Assembly: GCA_933228895.1 (NCBI GenBank) | Contig: OW121848.1 | Span: 133,814,615 to 133,878,614, forward strand | Reading direction: 5' to 3' | Length of the DNA stretch: 64,000 nt | Source of the DNA: Platycnemis pennipes | Taxonomy: Eukaryota > Arthropoda > Insecta > Odonata > Platycnemididae | Shown here: piece after piece, positions 1-13,440 of the stretch | How the letters are laid out: each line of letters starts with the position of its first letter | Position numbering within the stretch: position 1 is the first letter of the stretch | The notes under the pieces: generated by a model | What the model was told of the DNA's origin: nothing | The model's input: only the letters and a program-made list of their open reading frames with translations | Databases searched by the model: none | Made by a program: the position numbers and the translations under genes

Positions 1-839
1 GCGCGCGCGAACAATCGGGAAAAAAGGGTTAAGAGGATTTTGACGATGGCAAACCTGAGGGGTTGAGAGAGGACATAAGAGGGTTATTCTCACTAATCGA
101 CTTACACTCTGAAATAATCGTTAACTCCGCAATTTGACGTCAAGAAGTCGGCTTAGAAGGGCCGGGAGAGGGTGGAGAGGGGACACAAGGCATAGAAGGG
201 AAGTTTTCATGGTGAATTTAAGCGAGAGGACCCTTAGTTTGAAATACAAAAACCTGTGGCATACGTACTAGAAGTGACATGAATGAAAATGGTGCCAAAT
301 GATAAAAACAATATTATTTCATCACCATAATTATTATTTCTTCCTTCTGGAATAAGCTTTAACGGTACCTCCATTCTTTGCAAGACTTTTCTCGATATTC
401 CTCATTTTATTACTTAGCCATACGGCTAGCCTTTCATCATACCAAAGAAAATTTTTATATTCCATCCTATATATTTCTTACCTGACATTCTACCCTCAAT
501 AACGGCCTCTTTAAAACCAGTCACTCATAATTACTTGTTCCATACATCTACTTATCATCATCTAGCCACAGAAAGAAACATTACTTGTCATCCTACTATT
601 TTGTAAAAAGAGGAAGTGGATGATGGCCAAGGTGCCATTAAAGTCGGGTGCGAAGTAGGGAATGCGTATTCTTTTAGGTAGGTATGACTTTATCGATGCT
701 TTGCATTGATGGTTGGTATTGATCGATGCTCTATCTATGTATGTAGTTTAATTAATTGTAAGGAATGAAAGTGTTCAGCAATATTATTTTCAAACATGTT
801 CAATAATGCATATCTAGCGTGAAGTCAATCTTGTCAAAC

Positions 840-1080
840 ACCCTTGTGCTGGCATGCGGGGATAAAATATAAATTTATACCGTTAAAACTGGCACCAGTG
901 GAACTAGAATTTTATCGTCCCATCCACTGAGTACTTCACTTACTTTGCTCCGCACAAGACTACATCAGTAGTTGACTAAAAGATCTCTTCCATATCGGGA
1001 AATCGAACCAGAGCCTTCGCGGTGAGAAGAAAGTACACGGGTCACCTTGCAAATGCGATCCACCCTCCTACCCTGTCTCC
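840..1080 (-). mobile_element. Decayed tRNA-derived SINE
   Basis: Minus-strand B-box-like GGTTCGATTTCCC near 986-998, and body words CGTCCCATCC/GAGTACTTCA at 918-937 shared with the better copy at 14.2 kb. Heavily diverged; limits approximate. Confidence 0.45.
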
Positions 1081-2580
1081 TCTGAAATCAACCCAACAAC
1101 ATTCTTTTCTTCCCACTCAGATTAACATTTCGTCCTCCATTATGTCGTGCTCATAATATTGTTTCGAATTTTCGAAACAGCAATGCTAATAAAAACAAAT
1201 GAGTGACGAGAAAAAAAAGCAAATATTAGGTTTTACGCAGAAAGAGATTTTTCACGTTCGATTTTACGTAACTTAGGAAAATCAAGCATATGATACCTCA
1301 GGGTGCGTATCCATCACTGAAAATTGATCATAATCACTTACCCTGTCCAGAATAAATCTAAAATTATTGCCTTCACTAATTTCCAAAATAATGCTTTATA
1401 TAGAGTTCAGCACGAAGGCAAGTTAAGGAAAAAAAACAGCTTGTTTTTGTCACACCCGAAAACAAAGATCATATCGACCGATGAACACCCTATTAATCGA
1501 AATCATGTAAGAAAAAGGGTTCCGGGAAAGAGAGGTTGAATACGATACTCAGATAAATTATTTTAATGAAACCAGGCAAATGTGGAAAAAACCGTATGAG
1601 TTACCCTTTAAGAAGGAAGCGATCGATGTTCCGCTTGAAGGAAATTATCCTACTACTTCACTTTTTTTTTTAGTAGACCCATCAATTCTTCTCATTGGGT
1701 TTCATAAAAAGGTTCTTATTTCTTTATTTTGCCTTAACTCACTGCAAATACTTCAAAGAGGTCCCTTTTGAAAGTATCAACAATATCAAATGAAATACTG
1801 CCGAGTGCACCTTACTGCTTTTACGGAAGGGCAAAAAGAATTAAGGAAAGTTGAGTATTTTCCAAAATGATGCACCATAACTTTCATTTTTCTAAAAAAA
1901 ACGCATTTTGTCCATTGTAGTTGACTTTCTATAAAGTACCGCTGATATTCTCCCGGGTAAAACGTCCTAATGTGGAAGTGACATGAAAATATGAAAGTAT
2001 ATAAACGCTGTAAACGCTTTACCACCAAAACAACCCACGCCGTGCATATGAACGGTGAATGATTGGTTATTCTGTAAAAGATGGAAAAAATGAGATGTGA
2101 AAGGCGTACACACCAGCCTTGCGTGGTTCGTAAATGGATATTTGAGGTGACCAATGGAAGATCACCATGAGAACAGTGAACAGCAAATGAAAGCATAAAA
2201 AATGTTTTTGACGCAATAAGTACCTCCCAGACTTTGTACGCCAATAGATTAAATAGCAACCTTCGAGGTTTTTAATCGTGTAATAATACAGACTTCAAAA
2301 ATATTTAATAACAGCTTTCTTGGGCGTAAAAGTCATCAAAGCATATAATGTAAAAGAAATTTAACGTGGAATGCATTTGGTGCCCATTTTTAACTACCGA
2401 AACTGGTAGATTGCGGATAAAATAAATAGTTAAAGTTGCTTCATCAGATGTAAAAACTGTGAAAAATACTAATTTCTGTTTTAAAATATTCTAATAGAAC
2501 CAAATAATGGCTAGAATCTAGACCTACTTAATAAAACGATTTTAACATTGCAACAAACTATTATATTATTGAGTTAAATA
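1081..2580. other. AT-rich stretch without recognised gene
   Basis: A 157-codon minus ORF (1786-2259) is open but resembles no family I know and lacks the Cys/His pattern needed for the missing sens fingers. The same holds for 1-840 and 2830-4620. Confidence 0.4.
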
Positions 2581-2593
2581 TGTATTAAACCTT

Positions 2594-2817
2594 AAAGGTA
2601 GTTGTTTCAGGCTTGATTTGGTGGAATATCATAGCGAAAGAAAAAATGGCAATTTTCCACAAGAATAAAGATATTTAATTTGACCGGTTTCGGTGTACTA
2701 CACCATCTTCAGGTGAATTGAGATTTAATTTTCACCTGAAGATGGTGTAGTACACCGAAACCGGTCAAATTAAATATCTTTATTCTTGTGGAAAATTGCC
2801 ATTTTTTCTTTCGTTTC
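2594..2817 (+). mobile_element. Foldback element A1 with 12-bp target duplication
   Basis: Two 83-bp arms (2635-2717 and 2731-2813) are perfect inverted repeats around a 13-nt loop. A head of about 40 nt (2594-2634) precedes the left arm and contains TCAGGCTTGATTTGGTGGAA, shared in diverged form with elements at 33.4 kb and, inverted, at 54.5 kb. The whole is flanked by a perfect direct repeat GTATTAAACCTT at 2582-2593 and 2818-2829. A 12-bp duplication of this kind fits target-primed retroelement insertion better than a cut-and-paste transposase. Each arm carries the hammerhead-like motif. There is no ORF. Confidence 0.85.
2736..2766 (+). ncRNA. Hammerhead-ribozyme-like core in foldback A1 (mirror copy on minus strand at 2682-2712)
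   Basis: In order: CTGAAGA (fits the conserved CUGANGA box), one extra T, a 5-bp hairpin GGTGT/ACACC with loop AGT, GAA, the palindrome ACCGGT, and C completing a GTC cleavage-type triplet. In a hammerhead, the A and C after GAA pair with G and U before the cleavage-site C; a palindromic stem III implies dimeric folding. A flanking stem I is possible: ATTTAATTT, four bases upstream of the core, complements AAATTAAAT just after the C. The extra T before stem II is not canonical, so activity is uncertain. Confidence 0.5.
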
Positions 2818-4624
2818 GTATTAAACCTTGTCCGCTATTTCCAAGACAACAATTTGTAGTTACTTATTTAGGGGAGGTGAGTCCATGTATCTAGATATCA
2901 TTTAATTATCTATGTCTTTAAAATCGCATGTCAATTTTTCAGAGACGGAAATCAATTTTCGAATAGCAAACGAAGTGTAATCGATCTGCACAACATTCCC
3001 CTAATGCTATTAGGTCATCGTATTTACACACGCTTTGCAGGACGTTTGACAGGAATGGGATTGAGTCAAAGCTTAAAAGCATAAATCAAGAGGAATAGCA
3101 AGACGAAGCTTTGGAGAGAATAAAGCCACCGTTGACGCGTCACTCTGTCGTATTAATGGCTTTGACACGGGATGTTAAGAGTCGAAAGCTTGGAACTTGC
3201 AACGAGGTGCAGGAGTACAATGCGCGAATGTCACATCCACGAGCGGTGTAAGCCGGAATTGCTTTCCCACGTTATGAGAGTTCACGTCTTCGACTGAATA
3301 ATTCTTTGCACATTTATTTAAAGTAGCTACCACCCACTAACATAAACCGGAAAAAATGTGTGTAAGTACAAGAAACCTTGTCACTTTTAAATAGCGAAAA
3401 ACGACTGTTACGAAACGATGGTCTCCCATGTGCTGAACAGCAATGCCGTTGTGACAACAAAATAAAAATGAAATGAAGTGAAATTCCGTGTTGCAATGCC
3501 TTTTGTGCGATGGTTTCAATGGTATTACCGTTGGCTACCTCGCATAACGCAGCCATCACCTAGTAAAAAGGCTCGTGTATGAGGCACTCTCGTTAAGGGA
3601 CAAGGGGAAGAAAAATATTATTGCCAGAAAAGCATCAATCTCCCTCGCCTCTTCTTTTCGTGACAATGGTTTCCTCTTAAAGAGAATCGCATTAAATATC
3701 TAGATTTACGAGCCCGTTGGCTTGGCGAGAATTTTTTCTCCTATCACACTGCATTTCCTTCCACAGCATAAATACCGCAGGGGAATATCACGGAAAAAAT
3801 CCACTCGGTTAAAAAGCTCATGACGTGCGCACGATGAATGTATGTCAGGAGAACCTTTTAATCAATATGAAAACAAAGCTGGAGGGTGGAAGAGACATAA
3901 AAATGAAGGAGCTGCAAGCGTTGTAATTAAAATAACATGGAATTAAATGAGTATTTGTAACTAAGGAAATTTTATTAGCAGTCTCGTATAAATCAATGGT
4001 GATGTCAAGATGAAAATTCACAGAAGGAATGAGATCCTCCAGTCTTAAGGTACTAATTGTTTAGCTGAGAAGATGAATTCAAAATTCCGTCTCCTAATTT
4101 TGAAAAGAAGATGTTTCTGATATTTTTCTGTTACAGAAAATAAATCTGTTTTAATATGGAATGTATGCAGTCTCAAGAAAATATGGAATAAAATTTTAAA
4201 ACAATGATTTTAGTCACATTCGACGAGAAATGAAGAATTTATTCTTTTTGGTTGCACATGTGGTTTTTATCTGAAGGAAATGGTTGCGCTCAACCCCTAA
4301 GGTGGGTATGGGTGATGAGAGTCTAGATCATGCTCATTTCATGTCCGTTGGCGAAAGAAATTCATATATGAGGATAAAAGCGGTCAACTCCATAACCGTT
4401 TACACTCTACGATTTCCCACAAACATATTTTACCCTGGACGTAACACATTTTTTTTTCTTAGCTAGACACGTCCGATGGCTTCTCCCAAGATTCAATTCC
4501 GGTACCTACTCAAAATTAGTAGCTCAAAACTCTACAAACTGGTCTACCTCGATCAATGTTTCAAAAATAAAAATATTTATCAATAAGCGGGCAGAAGTAA
4601 GTCAGAAAGGCTTATGCGTCGGCT

Positions 4625-4800
4625 TCATCGGACACACCACTCAGCCTAGGATCTGGAATACTGCTTGAGTCTCAGGTTCGAATCCAGGTATCCGTATTGT
4701 GACTCTTACACACGATCCTCTGCTCTCCATCTTGTTGCGCCAAGGGAACGAATAAGCTGAGATATGGGACTGGATTAGCTTTGGCCAAATCGGCGTAAAC
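4625..4800 (+). mobile_element. tRNA-like SINE head
   Basis: GGTTCGAATCC (B box) at about 4676-4686 with an upstream region of tRNA-like spacing. The downstream body to about 4800 is unassigned. Confidence 0.4.
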
Positions 4801-6770
4801 GAGTAGGGAGGGTGAGGCAGGGGACAATTAAACTGGGGTGTAGGTGGTGAGATGAGGGAGAGGGTAAGAGAAGTAGATGGGTCAAGGTGTAGAATGGGTC
4901 GTCATAAAGTTTGCATGGATGGAGGAAATGCCCTCACGCATTGAAAAGAAGTGGAGGCAAAAAAAAAGATAATCGATAATGAGTGGACTCATTAAAAATG
5001 CAAGCGGGAAAGGTATCGCTCGTAGAAGAGGGAATTATGGGTGGGAAGGAGTAGGGGTGGGAAGAAGATACAAGGAGGAAAAACAACGCAAAAAAGAAGG
5101 CAAGGAAAAGAGAAAAAAAAGGTGGAAAGGGGAAGTTTGAAGATACCGATTTTTTTCTCTTTTCGAATAACAGATGACGTAGTGTCACGGGGGAATAATT
5201 CTCCATCCCTGAAGATTTTCCTCGAAATAATTCACCCTCTATGGCCCACTTGCTCCTTTACACGAAAGAATCGGTTTTCGTTTGTAGCGGGCACTATACT
5301 GCCAATCAATGAAATCCCTTGGGTCGACTCCTTACGAGCATTGCCCTTAGTCTACCGGTTCATCCAATGAAGAAAAAAAGCTCTTGCAAATCATTTCCGG
5401 AGAACCCTTAAAAAGAAAGGACAAATTTGTTGGACATTTGGAATTAACCATGTTTACAGGGTTCCGTTGGGATTTTCCTAGCTGAAATATTCAATTCAGT
5501 AACTGGTGGTGACAAATATAGCGTTCAAAATAAACTTTTATTTGCACCAACAACGCCTTCTTTATTCGGTGATTATGACATGACACAATTTGATGCCTTC
5601 CGCTGTCACTAATTAGTTGCCAACGTTTTATTTACATTTAAATGTTCTCAAAGCATGTCTCTGTCATTGGAAAGATGAGGTAATACCGTTTCATGGACAT
5701 TTCATCATGGCCTCGAAAACACTTTTTACAAACACTCGTTGCTATGGACAAAAAAATATGACTAAACAGGCAGATGCGTGACTCATTTGTATGCACTACG
5801 AAATAGCTTATTGCTTTTAAAGGGACCATTTAGGAACCTAAACGGTGGATTTGTAGGCAACTCAAATCAAGGATCTCAGTTATAAATACCAATGAAGGCA
5901 GGAAAACTGATTTCATTTTCAGCAGCAATCGAGAGTAAATTAATCTCAAGCTTACCACCTATAACGAACGCGGAAACATTCATCTATGTATCTCAGTTAA
6001 CACGCGAGATAGCCTAAAGAGGGTGTAAGGGATCGAGCTGGGAGGTGGGAAACTAGATTGATGTCGCAATCGATTAGGAAAGAGAATATTGCGACTTAAT
6101 ATTTTACCACCCTTCCCCCCCTCCTCTTCCTTGACTATGGTCCCATTCATCTCGAAACGTGTAGACATTAGACTTAACCGCTGGAGGAGAAATCGCTTGT
6201 AAGGGGGCGCAACGCTCATGCGAGGGGGTGAGTAAATGGGTGGAGTGTCTGGCGAGGGAGGTTTCGGGAGGTCTGGAGGGCAAAGAGCGGGGGCGAGGGG
6301 TGTTTGGACAGTTGGTTGACTCAGACTTATTGGGGGATGGGAAGCTCAACTTCCCACCTGAAAGCAAGCGAAAACAATCTACAATTTCCCTGCGCCACCT
6401 TGGCAGATTTATAAATGTTTCGGGTGCGCCGATGTTTATAGCAGCGACCTTCTGTGATGATTAGATTCCTCGATAAACTCTCTAAACATTAGATCAATAT
6501 TATACAGGAATTATTTCAGGGTGGGTGACCAACAGCTGATAGGTTCGCTTGCGTCTTTAAAGATAGGGAGATAGGAGGGAAAGATAAAGAGTTTTTTTTA
6601 GGAAACATAGGAATGTGGAAGAAAACCCAGCGTCCTTACCAGCCCAGAGTTAAAAGAAGTTGCCAAATGGTCAATAGTTTAATTTTTCAGTCAATGGATG
6701 CAGTTCTGAACTCAAAGTGTTCCCAATGCAGTATGCATTTAAGAAGATATATGTACAATAAATATATCTC
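4800..6770. other. Sens intron 4 stretch with purine-rich patches
   Basis: Patches of GGGAGGG/GGGAGAGG on the plus strand at 4800-5130 and 6230-6340. No exon or tRNA seen. Confidence 0.4.
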
Positions 6771-6860
6771 TGTCACTCACGGGATTCGAACATGAGCCCT
6801 CGGGAGGGTAAACCCATGCTCTGGGGCGTGAGCTCCAGAAATACCACCAATGTGATCACT
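6770..6860 (-). mobile_element. tRNA-like SINE head, minus strand
   Basis: Minus strand TGTTCGAATCCCG near 6781-6793 resembles a B box, with GAGCATGGGTTTACC upstream. Fragment only. Confidence 0.4.
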
Positions 6861-7359
6861 AAAAGCAAACGAAACAAACAATGCCAGGTTCAACTTTATG
6901 GCTTTTAACCATAACAAAAATTGAAAACAACGAATTCCATTTCAGAATTATACCAAATACGATCAAGGATTCAGGACATTATACCGTTACCTACACCAGT
7001 TTCACAAAGATTAAATGGGCTTCAGACAGATTATTATTATTTTCTTCCATTCTGACAACGATTCTTTCAAATAATTTTGTGATAATATTGGATTTTTGGA
7101 CTGTCCTCGGGGATGTTTAAAATTGTGACAGGCGTTCCGACACCTTGAAGTTACCTCCAGAGCAAACATATTGTAGTGCAATTTAATGATTACATGTATG
7201 CGTTGAGACACGTGATGTAGCTTTGATTAAACTAGCCGACAAAACAAGAAAAAAATATTCTCTTAAACCTTAATGCTTTTCCACACATAAATTCCTAATG
7301 TGAATTCGAATATGAAGGGCACAGCTGATGTGAGAATTGACGATCAGAGAGCTTCATTA

Positions 7360-7641
<282 letters not shown>

Positions 7642-7685
7642 TTACAAAGTACCATTCCACTCAGAGTACCTAACTTACGACTTCT

Positions 7686-8192
7686 ATTCACATTAATTGC
7701 CACGCGAAAAAATTCACCTGGACCGGGAATCAAACCACCGACCATTGGCTTTCCGGGCCACTGCGCAGACCACTACGCTGCTCACGATCCCTAATTCGCA
7801 TGGCAATTTTACCGAGGTTCGCGATACTAGATGTTGAGGTACCGAGGTTCAAGACACCTCTTGGGGATGTTTTTAAATAAAATCTCCAAAAAATGGAGAT
7901 TTTATTTAAAAACAATTGAATTTTTTTACCATATGATGATGCCTTTATTTCTTTGGCCATATACGCCAATCATTTTCCACGTTACCAGAAGGAAGAGTTC
8001 AAGTTCCTATTCAACCTCTAGTACCTTGAACCTCGGTACCTCAACATCTAGCATCGCGGACCTCGGTAAAATTGCCATGCGAATTAGGGATCCTGGGTAG
8101 CGTAGAGGTCTGCGCAGTGGCCCGGAAAGCCAAAGGTCCGTGGTTCGATTCCCGGTCCAGGTGAATTTTTTCGCATGGCAATTAATGTGAAT
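7686..8192. mobile_element. 507-bp element with 168-bp inverted arms carrying tRNA-like promoters
   Basis: Arms 7686-7853 and 8025-8192 are near-perfect inverted repeats. The right arm on the plus strand reads like a tRNA-derived SINE head: A-box-like TAGCGTAGAGG near 8097-8107, B box GGTTCGATTCC near 8143-8153. The left arm carries the same on the minus strand, so two RNA polymerase III-type promoters point outward. The centre holds a further 21-bp-arm hairpin (7868-7888 and 7894-7914). It lies about 105 bp upstream of the sens exon 4 acceptor. Confidence 0.8.
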
Positions 8193-8424
8193 TTCACCGC
8201 CGTTCACGCGGCAGGATTGAAACATCCTACATAAGAATTCTATGTTCATCTACTATACCATTAGAGTCCATTTGGATAATGCATAGCTGAGGGTTATTCA
8301 CCATCAGTCTGGTAAAACTATAGGCCATTCAGTAGAAGGTTCTTCGAAGACAGCAAGAAAAATATGATATCCTAAATACCCAAAAATTTCTCATTCACAA
8401 GATACGATCCAATGGACGAAGTAC

Positions 8425-8570
8425 AGCTAAATTTGGAGTGTTCTCCACGCAGCTACCAAAAAGGGACTGGTATACCAATGAAAAAACATCCTCGAGTGCT
8501 GGTATTTGAAGCCGGAACCTCGAGAGGGGTGTAAAATCCTCCAGCCACTACACCAACTCAATCTCCAGGG
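8425..8570 (-). mobile_element. tRNA-derived SINE fragment, minus strand
   Basis: On the minus strand an A-box-like GTTGGTGTAGTGGCTGG (about 8536-8556) is followed by GGCTTCAAATACC (about 8500-8513) as a decayed B box, the usual order for a tRNA head. Confidence 0.5.
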
Positions 8571-9064
8571 AGAAGGGACTTTAGAATGTAAGAGGATGTT
8601 AGACAGAGGGAATGGCAATATGAGGGCAGTTAGGGGCACCGGCAGCCATGATCAAGTTGAACATTTATACATTTCGTGGAAAGTTTCTTAAATAAGTCAA
8701 TTATCGGTAGTGCCCTTTGAATTCAGGCATCAGTAAAAAAAGAGGAGCACTGGAAACTGTCACATTGTCTACGCAGTCAACAGTGGCCAATTGAGAGAAG
8801 AATAACTAGTGAGAGGAGGACACTTATGAAATAACCCACGTAATGACAAAAAAGTCAATATGAGTTATTTATTACATAGCACATACATGGTTAGGTGCTT
8901 CGGAGTACCTTCATTTTCCAAACAATAAAGGAGTAAGCATAACATCTAAATAAAAAATTGAAAATCCAATTAAAATCATGAAGATAATGAATATAAAATT
9001 CAAGGTGAGGATCACCACCCAATAACGAAGGTGAGAGAATCACCACCCAATAACGCAGACTAAA

Positions 9065-9174
9065 GATTTTATTTAAAAACAATTTAATTTTTTTACCATA
9101 TGATGATGCCTTTGTTTTTTTTGGCCATTACGCCAATCATTTTCCACGCTTCCAGAAGGAAGAGTTCAAGTTCC
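9065..9174 (+). repeat. Second copy of the core of the 7.7-8.2 kb element
   Basis: This stretch repeats 7898-8006 with high identity (GATTTTATTTAAAAACAATT, then the CATATGATGATGCC and GAAGGAAGAGTTCAAG words), but without the inverted arms. Confidence 0.8.
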
Positions 9175-11934
9175 AAACGTGTAAGACGAGATTTCTCCCG
9201 TAACATACTGTCAAACGGATTCGGGCGTCTGAGACTCAAAGGTAGGTAGGTATAACCTTGGACTCCTTGCAATGACGCCGCAGCGTGGGTAGGAGGAAGT
9301 CAAACAATGAAAAATTCATCCTGTGCTCACAAAAAGCACCATTAGGCGCCACGGTCACAAACCGGCTGGTGGGCGACTGCAAACGGAATGGAAATCGTCC
9401 CTCCGGCGGGGAATAACCCTTTGATTTGATGAAGGCAGCCCCTGACTCGATTTTCCAATCACTCACATTCCTTACACTCTTCTATTCCCCTTTTCCCTTA
9501 GTTCCTCTTTTACACAATCCCCACAAACAAATCAATGAAAATTTAATATATTTCAAACATAAATCTCATGCCTATAATTACTCGTAATTCTGATTGAGCC
9601 TGTGTAAGCTAAAAAGGAGGAGTAGAATGTTAGAGAAGAGACTTTGGCATTGTCTTCTATGGACAAAAATAAAGCCAGGTTGGGGGTGCTTGATAAATAT
9701 TATGAGCTACCTACTCCGTAAAAAAAAACGCGGAATTTCACACGTCTTGTTATGAAGACCGAATGAGTAGGCACTAAAACATAAATAACGTTGATCTCCT
9801 GCCCAAATTACATCGCAGCGGTATCAGCTTTTTATTCCTATTTAAGGGCGGTTTTGATGGAATGATACTCATGGGAGTTAATTTTATTATGGTTATAGTA
9901 CTGGTTATAATTTAATTTATGTAACCTACATATTTGAAGCCTTTTGGCATGTTTGTGCACTTTTATCTGTTTACTTGGTGATTTTGAAAATATATTCCAG
10001 TATTCATGATTCTACTCGAACTTCACCGTGCGCAAAAACAACAACTTCATCGGTACGACTGATGCGAGGAGGAAGCTCGTATGTCCTACCGATAAAAAGG
10101 GCCGTTTTCTTCTCAAATCATGTGCGATGCCTTTTCCAGTACACTCTAACATACTTAGTTTCTAACACGATGTAAATCCATTAATAAATTCACCGTCTTT
10201 GCAGGCTAATGGAATTTCGAGACACTCCTTCGTGAAAGGACCCATGATTGTTTATGCTCCTTGATAAATTTAACAACGTGAGAAATCGCTACGGGTTACG
10301 GAGCACTGACAGTTTTCCTTCAATTTCCATCCGTCCGTAATTTCCACCTGAGTGGGCCATGACGAATGTCCGCGAGATTTTGACAGCAAATATTGCTAGG
10401 ATATGTTATTTGCTACCAAGGTAACCATTTTTTTAAAATAGAGAAACGGAACCCGCTAAAGGCAATGAATTGAATCGTAATATTCCCTAATTATGTTCTC
10501 TTGCGTTCAAAAGTGGCGAGGGGGTTGAGAAGGGAAGTGCATTTAGCGACAGCGGAAGAGATTAAAAGAATGACCGGGAACATCGGCAATTGCTCGGGAT
10601 CGGGCAACATGTGGCCGGCGGAAGTAGGTGCGGCCGAACACGTAGGCCACAGTACGTACGACGAACGGAAAGGGGGTTGGGGAGGTGGGAAGGGGTTAGG
10701 GAGGGAGAAGGGGTGAAAAATGTGTACGTTGCGTTCGGAAACGCAAACGGTGTGGGGCAGGGTTGGAAGGGACCTCGCCAAAGGCCATTTCGCTTCACTT
10801 TTTTTTCTTTCAGTTTTCGCAGTAACACGACCGATTCACATAGGCACTCGTTCTGCCAGAGTCAATACGCCCGCGATGCGATTTACGACACGAGGTCGAG
10901 GTAGAGTTGGGAGGTGAGAGATAGCAGCGATTGTCCACAGGAGTTCGTGAAACGACCACCGTTAACCTGAATGCGGAATGAAGGCGGTCTGGGAGTAAAT
11001 AAAAGCATTAATGTCAGGCGGACTAATTTCCATAGGTCTTTCATCTTAAAGCTCATGCCATTCTCCCAGAAATTCAAGGAAATTTACCATCCATTTCCAC
11101 GCGATAAAGTTGTGGGGAGTACAATATATATGGAAACGCTTAAGGGGCTAATTCATTATGGTTAATAAAGTTTTCTGCTACATTAAAAAATACGTTATTA
11201 AATTTTGACTTCACTATAAATTCTCGCAAACCCTTTATTTCTTAACGATTCTCGTGTGACCTAAATTATTATTCGCCTACCAAGTTTTTCTGTTAGAAGA
11301 TTTAATCAAATATATGGTACCTTAATGCCCTTCTGCAACTTTTTGGAAGCAATACTATAATTAGAACTTATGTTTCATGGAATATAATAGACTTATAATA
11401 CTTTCATGTATAGTAACACATTTCTTTATTTTAATAGTATGCATAGCTTAAAATCCGCCTATTTCCTAACTCTTTTAATTTCTAGTAAATCTTTCACCAA
11501 AAAAGTAAGATTTCGGAGATAGATTGCCGTAGAGATAGATATCAAATATCTATCTTCCCGCGAATAATTAGATATTATAGTAGACAGTATAATTAAAGGT
11601 CAGGTAGGTGTATTGTAGGTAGCTTCGTATGAAGTGTATGATCATAGTCTACTAACATAAAATTACTGGTGCATGCACGACTAACACGCTTTCATAATTA
11701 ACTGTTATTACGTTTCTCAGTGCATGTAGGCAGATACTGTTGATATAGTGCATGATTGGTGATAATTTACTCCCTGTCTTATAGGTGGCTATCAGGTCGA
11801 TCTGTATTCATAGATATATAGATAGACATAAAGAGTGCACCTCTTTAATTTGGCTATCCAAAAGGCCAGATTCACTTTCTTATGCATAACACTTAAGGCC
11901 ATTATTACAGCTCTTCTCAAATCCTTATTAAGTT

Positions 11935-12035
11935 GGACTAGCTAAACCTCTGCCCCTGCCGGGACTCAAACCCGTGCTCTTGAGATGGGAGGGGAGTACT
12001 GTAACCGCCAAACCAACCCGTTCCCAACTAATCAC
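11935..12035 (-). mobile_element. tRNA-derived SINE head, minus strand
   Basis: Minus strand GGGTTGGTTTGGCGG (near 12008-12022) is an A-box-like start, and GGGTTTGAGTCCCGG (11961-11975) is a good B box. The body is short or unrecognised. Confidence 0.6.
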
Positions 12036-12299
12036 TATCGAAGTCGATGCATAGAATGATCGCGACGGGAAAAATGGAAGCATGTGTGGTATTACGGAAT
12101 TGGATCGATGCAGAGACGCGGTGCGCTTCCGTTTTCGTTAGATGGCGCTCCTGATTGGAATCGCATGCGGAGAATTAAAAAAAAAAAAAACATTCTTTCC
12201 CTCGAGCGTTGATATCACCGGTCGGCCATCGTCGCGAATGTCACCTTTATCTCGTCATAATGGCATTTCCGTGTCGACTACGGGGATGGGCACCTGTGA

Positions 12300-12740
12300 A
12301 TGAGGAGAGGGGTGCCGTGCTACGTTCACACGCACATGTGGACTGACTTGACTATCTGGCGTGCGCGCGGGGACCCAGATAAGCGGAGGAGATGATGTTG
12401 CGAGGGAGGTGGGGTTTTAGAGCGGAAGGAAGGAAGGTGACGGTGGCGGCGGTTGTAGGGAGGGAGACAGCTCCGTGTCGATGGGAAACAACTGCGAATC
12501 AAACAAGAGGAGAGTGATTTCGGTCGGAGTTGGGTAACGCTTCGCGTGATCCGGCGCCATTCGTCATCCGGGACCGAAGAACAATACAAATCCAACGCAA
12601 ACAGGAAAGGAGGACGGCGGTTATGGCTCTTCGCTCTTTTTTTTCCCTCCCTCTCTCTCTCTCTTGGTCCCCCTCCTCCCTGAACTGCACGCAGGTTGGA
12701 AAAGAGGCGCCACCTCGAGACAATCGGGAGAGGAAGCACG
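12300..12740. other. GC-rich island inside sens intron 3
   Basis: CpG-rich and purine-rich on the plus strand up to about 12500, then a CT run (CCCTCCCTCTCTCTCTCTC near 12645-12665). Long ORFs on both strands look like compositional shadows. Role unknown; an intronic regulatory element is possible. Confidence 0.4.
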
Positions 12741-13228
12741 ACAGTGGTCATAAAGTGGAGCGATATGAATGTCCTGAATTAATGCGTTCCGAAAAATCTC
12801 TTTCATACTTGAAAATAATGACAACATTCATCCATCCTCTTTTTCTCAATACTTTGATCATGGAGCCATTCGGAAATTAATAGATGTATGTCATCTTCGT
12901 GCAAAAATGAAATGGTAAAAATTCAACCAAATCTTTTGCCATCAAAGAAAAATATTGGTCTGCTTAGCATAAATCAGGTTCTAAAAGATACATATTTTCA
13001 TTACAATCGCCAAATGATACTGAATTTAGATTTCTGATCCTCAAAATCAGAAAAAAACACGAGAATGCAACAGCGCAGATGAAAGTAGCTGTATGTATTT
13101 TGTATGGCAATCGATTTAATTGAAAGTGCTGTTCGGAGCAAAGAAACCATCCCTATTTTATGTAGCAGGGAGAAGAACTTACAGAAATATTCGTCTTCAA
13201 ATACATAAAGTTATGGTGGGAGAAAACG

Positions 13229-13440
13229 TGATGAACTCTTCTCGGGCTCTTCACCGGATGAGTGAGTGTAATGTTGCAGACATTTCGGGTAGCGACTCGT
13301 TACCCATCCTCACATTTGCCTTGAGGATGGATAACGAGTCGCTACCCGAAACGTCGGCAGCATTACACTCACTCACCCGGTTTAGAGCCCGAGAAGAGTT
13401 CATCACTGCAATTCGCCGGGAAAGCGTGAAATCTTAGTGT
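13229..13440 (-). mobile_element. Foldback element B1 (TTTCCCGGCG type) in sens intron 3
   Basis: Near-perfect arms of about 80 bp (roughly 13229-13308 and 13321-13400) surround a short loop. Read on the minus strand it starts with a GCTTTCCCGGCG segment, then TCTCGGGCTC and CCGGGTGAG words; the elements at 18.6 and 55.9 kb share the same TTTCCCGGCG and CTCGGG islands. A probable 9-bp target duplication GAGAAAACG flanks it (13220-13228 and 13441-13449). It sits about 210 bp downstream of the sens exon 3 donor. Confidence 0.75.
13321..13355 (+). ncRNA. Hammerhead-like core in foldback B1
   Basis: TTGAGGA replaces CTGANGA (U3 against G8 could wobble), followed by the same extra T, a hairpin GGATA/TACCC (GGGTA/TACCC in the other arm), GAA, palindrome ACGT and C, giving a GTC triplet at 13353-13355. 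TGCC immediately before the core complements GGCA immediately after the C, a plausible stem I. The copy in the left arm has ATGT instead of ACGT and looks decayed. Confidence 0.4.

Noticed and set aside
1786..2259. 157-codon minus ORF, considered as the missing sens 3' exon
   Set aside because: No C2H2 spacing or Senseless-like sequence; aromatic-rich random-looking translation.
9236..9466. Possible extra sens exon (76-codon minus ORF)
   Set aside because: No similarity to Senseless/Gfi-1, and phase 0 joining of exons 3 and 4 already gives the conserved finger boundary.
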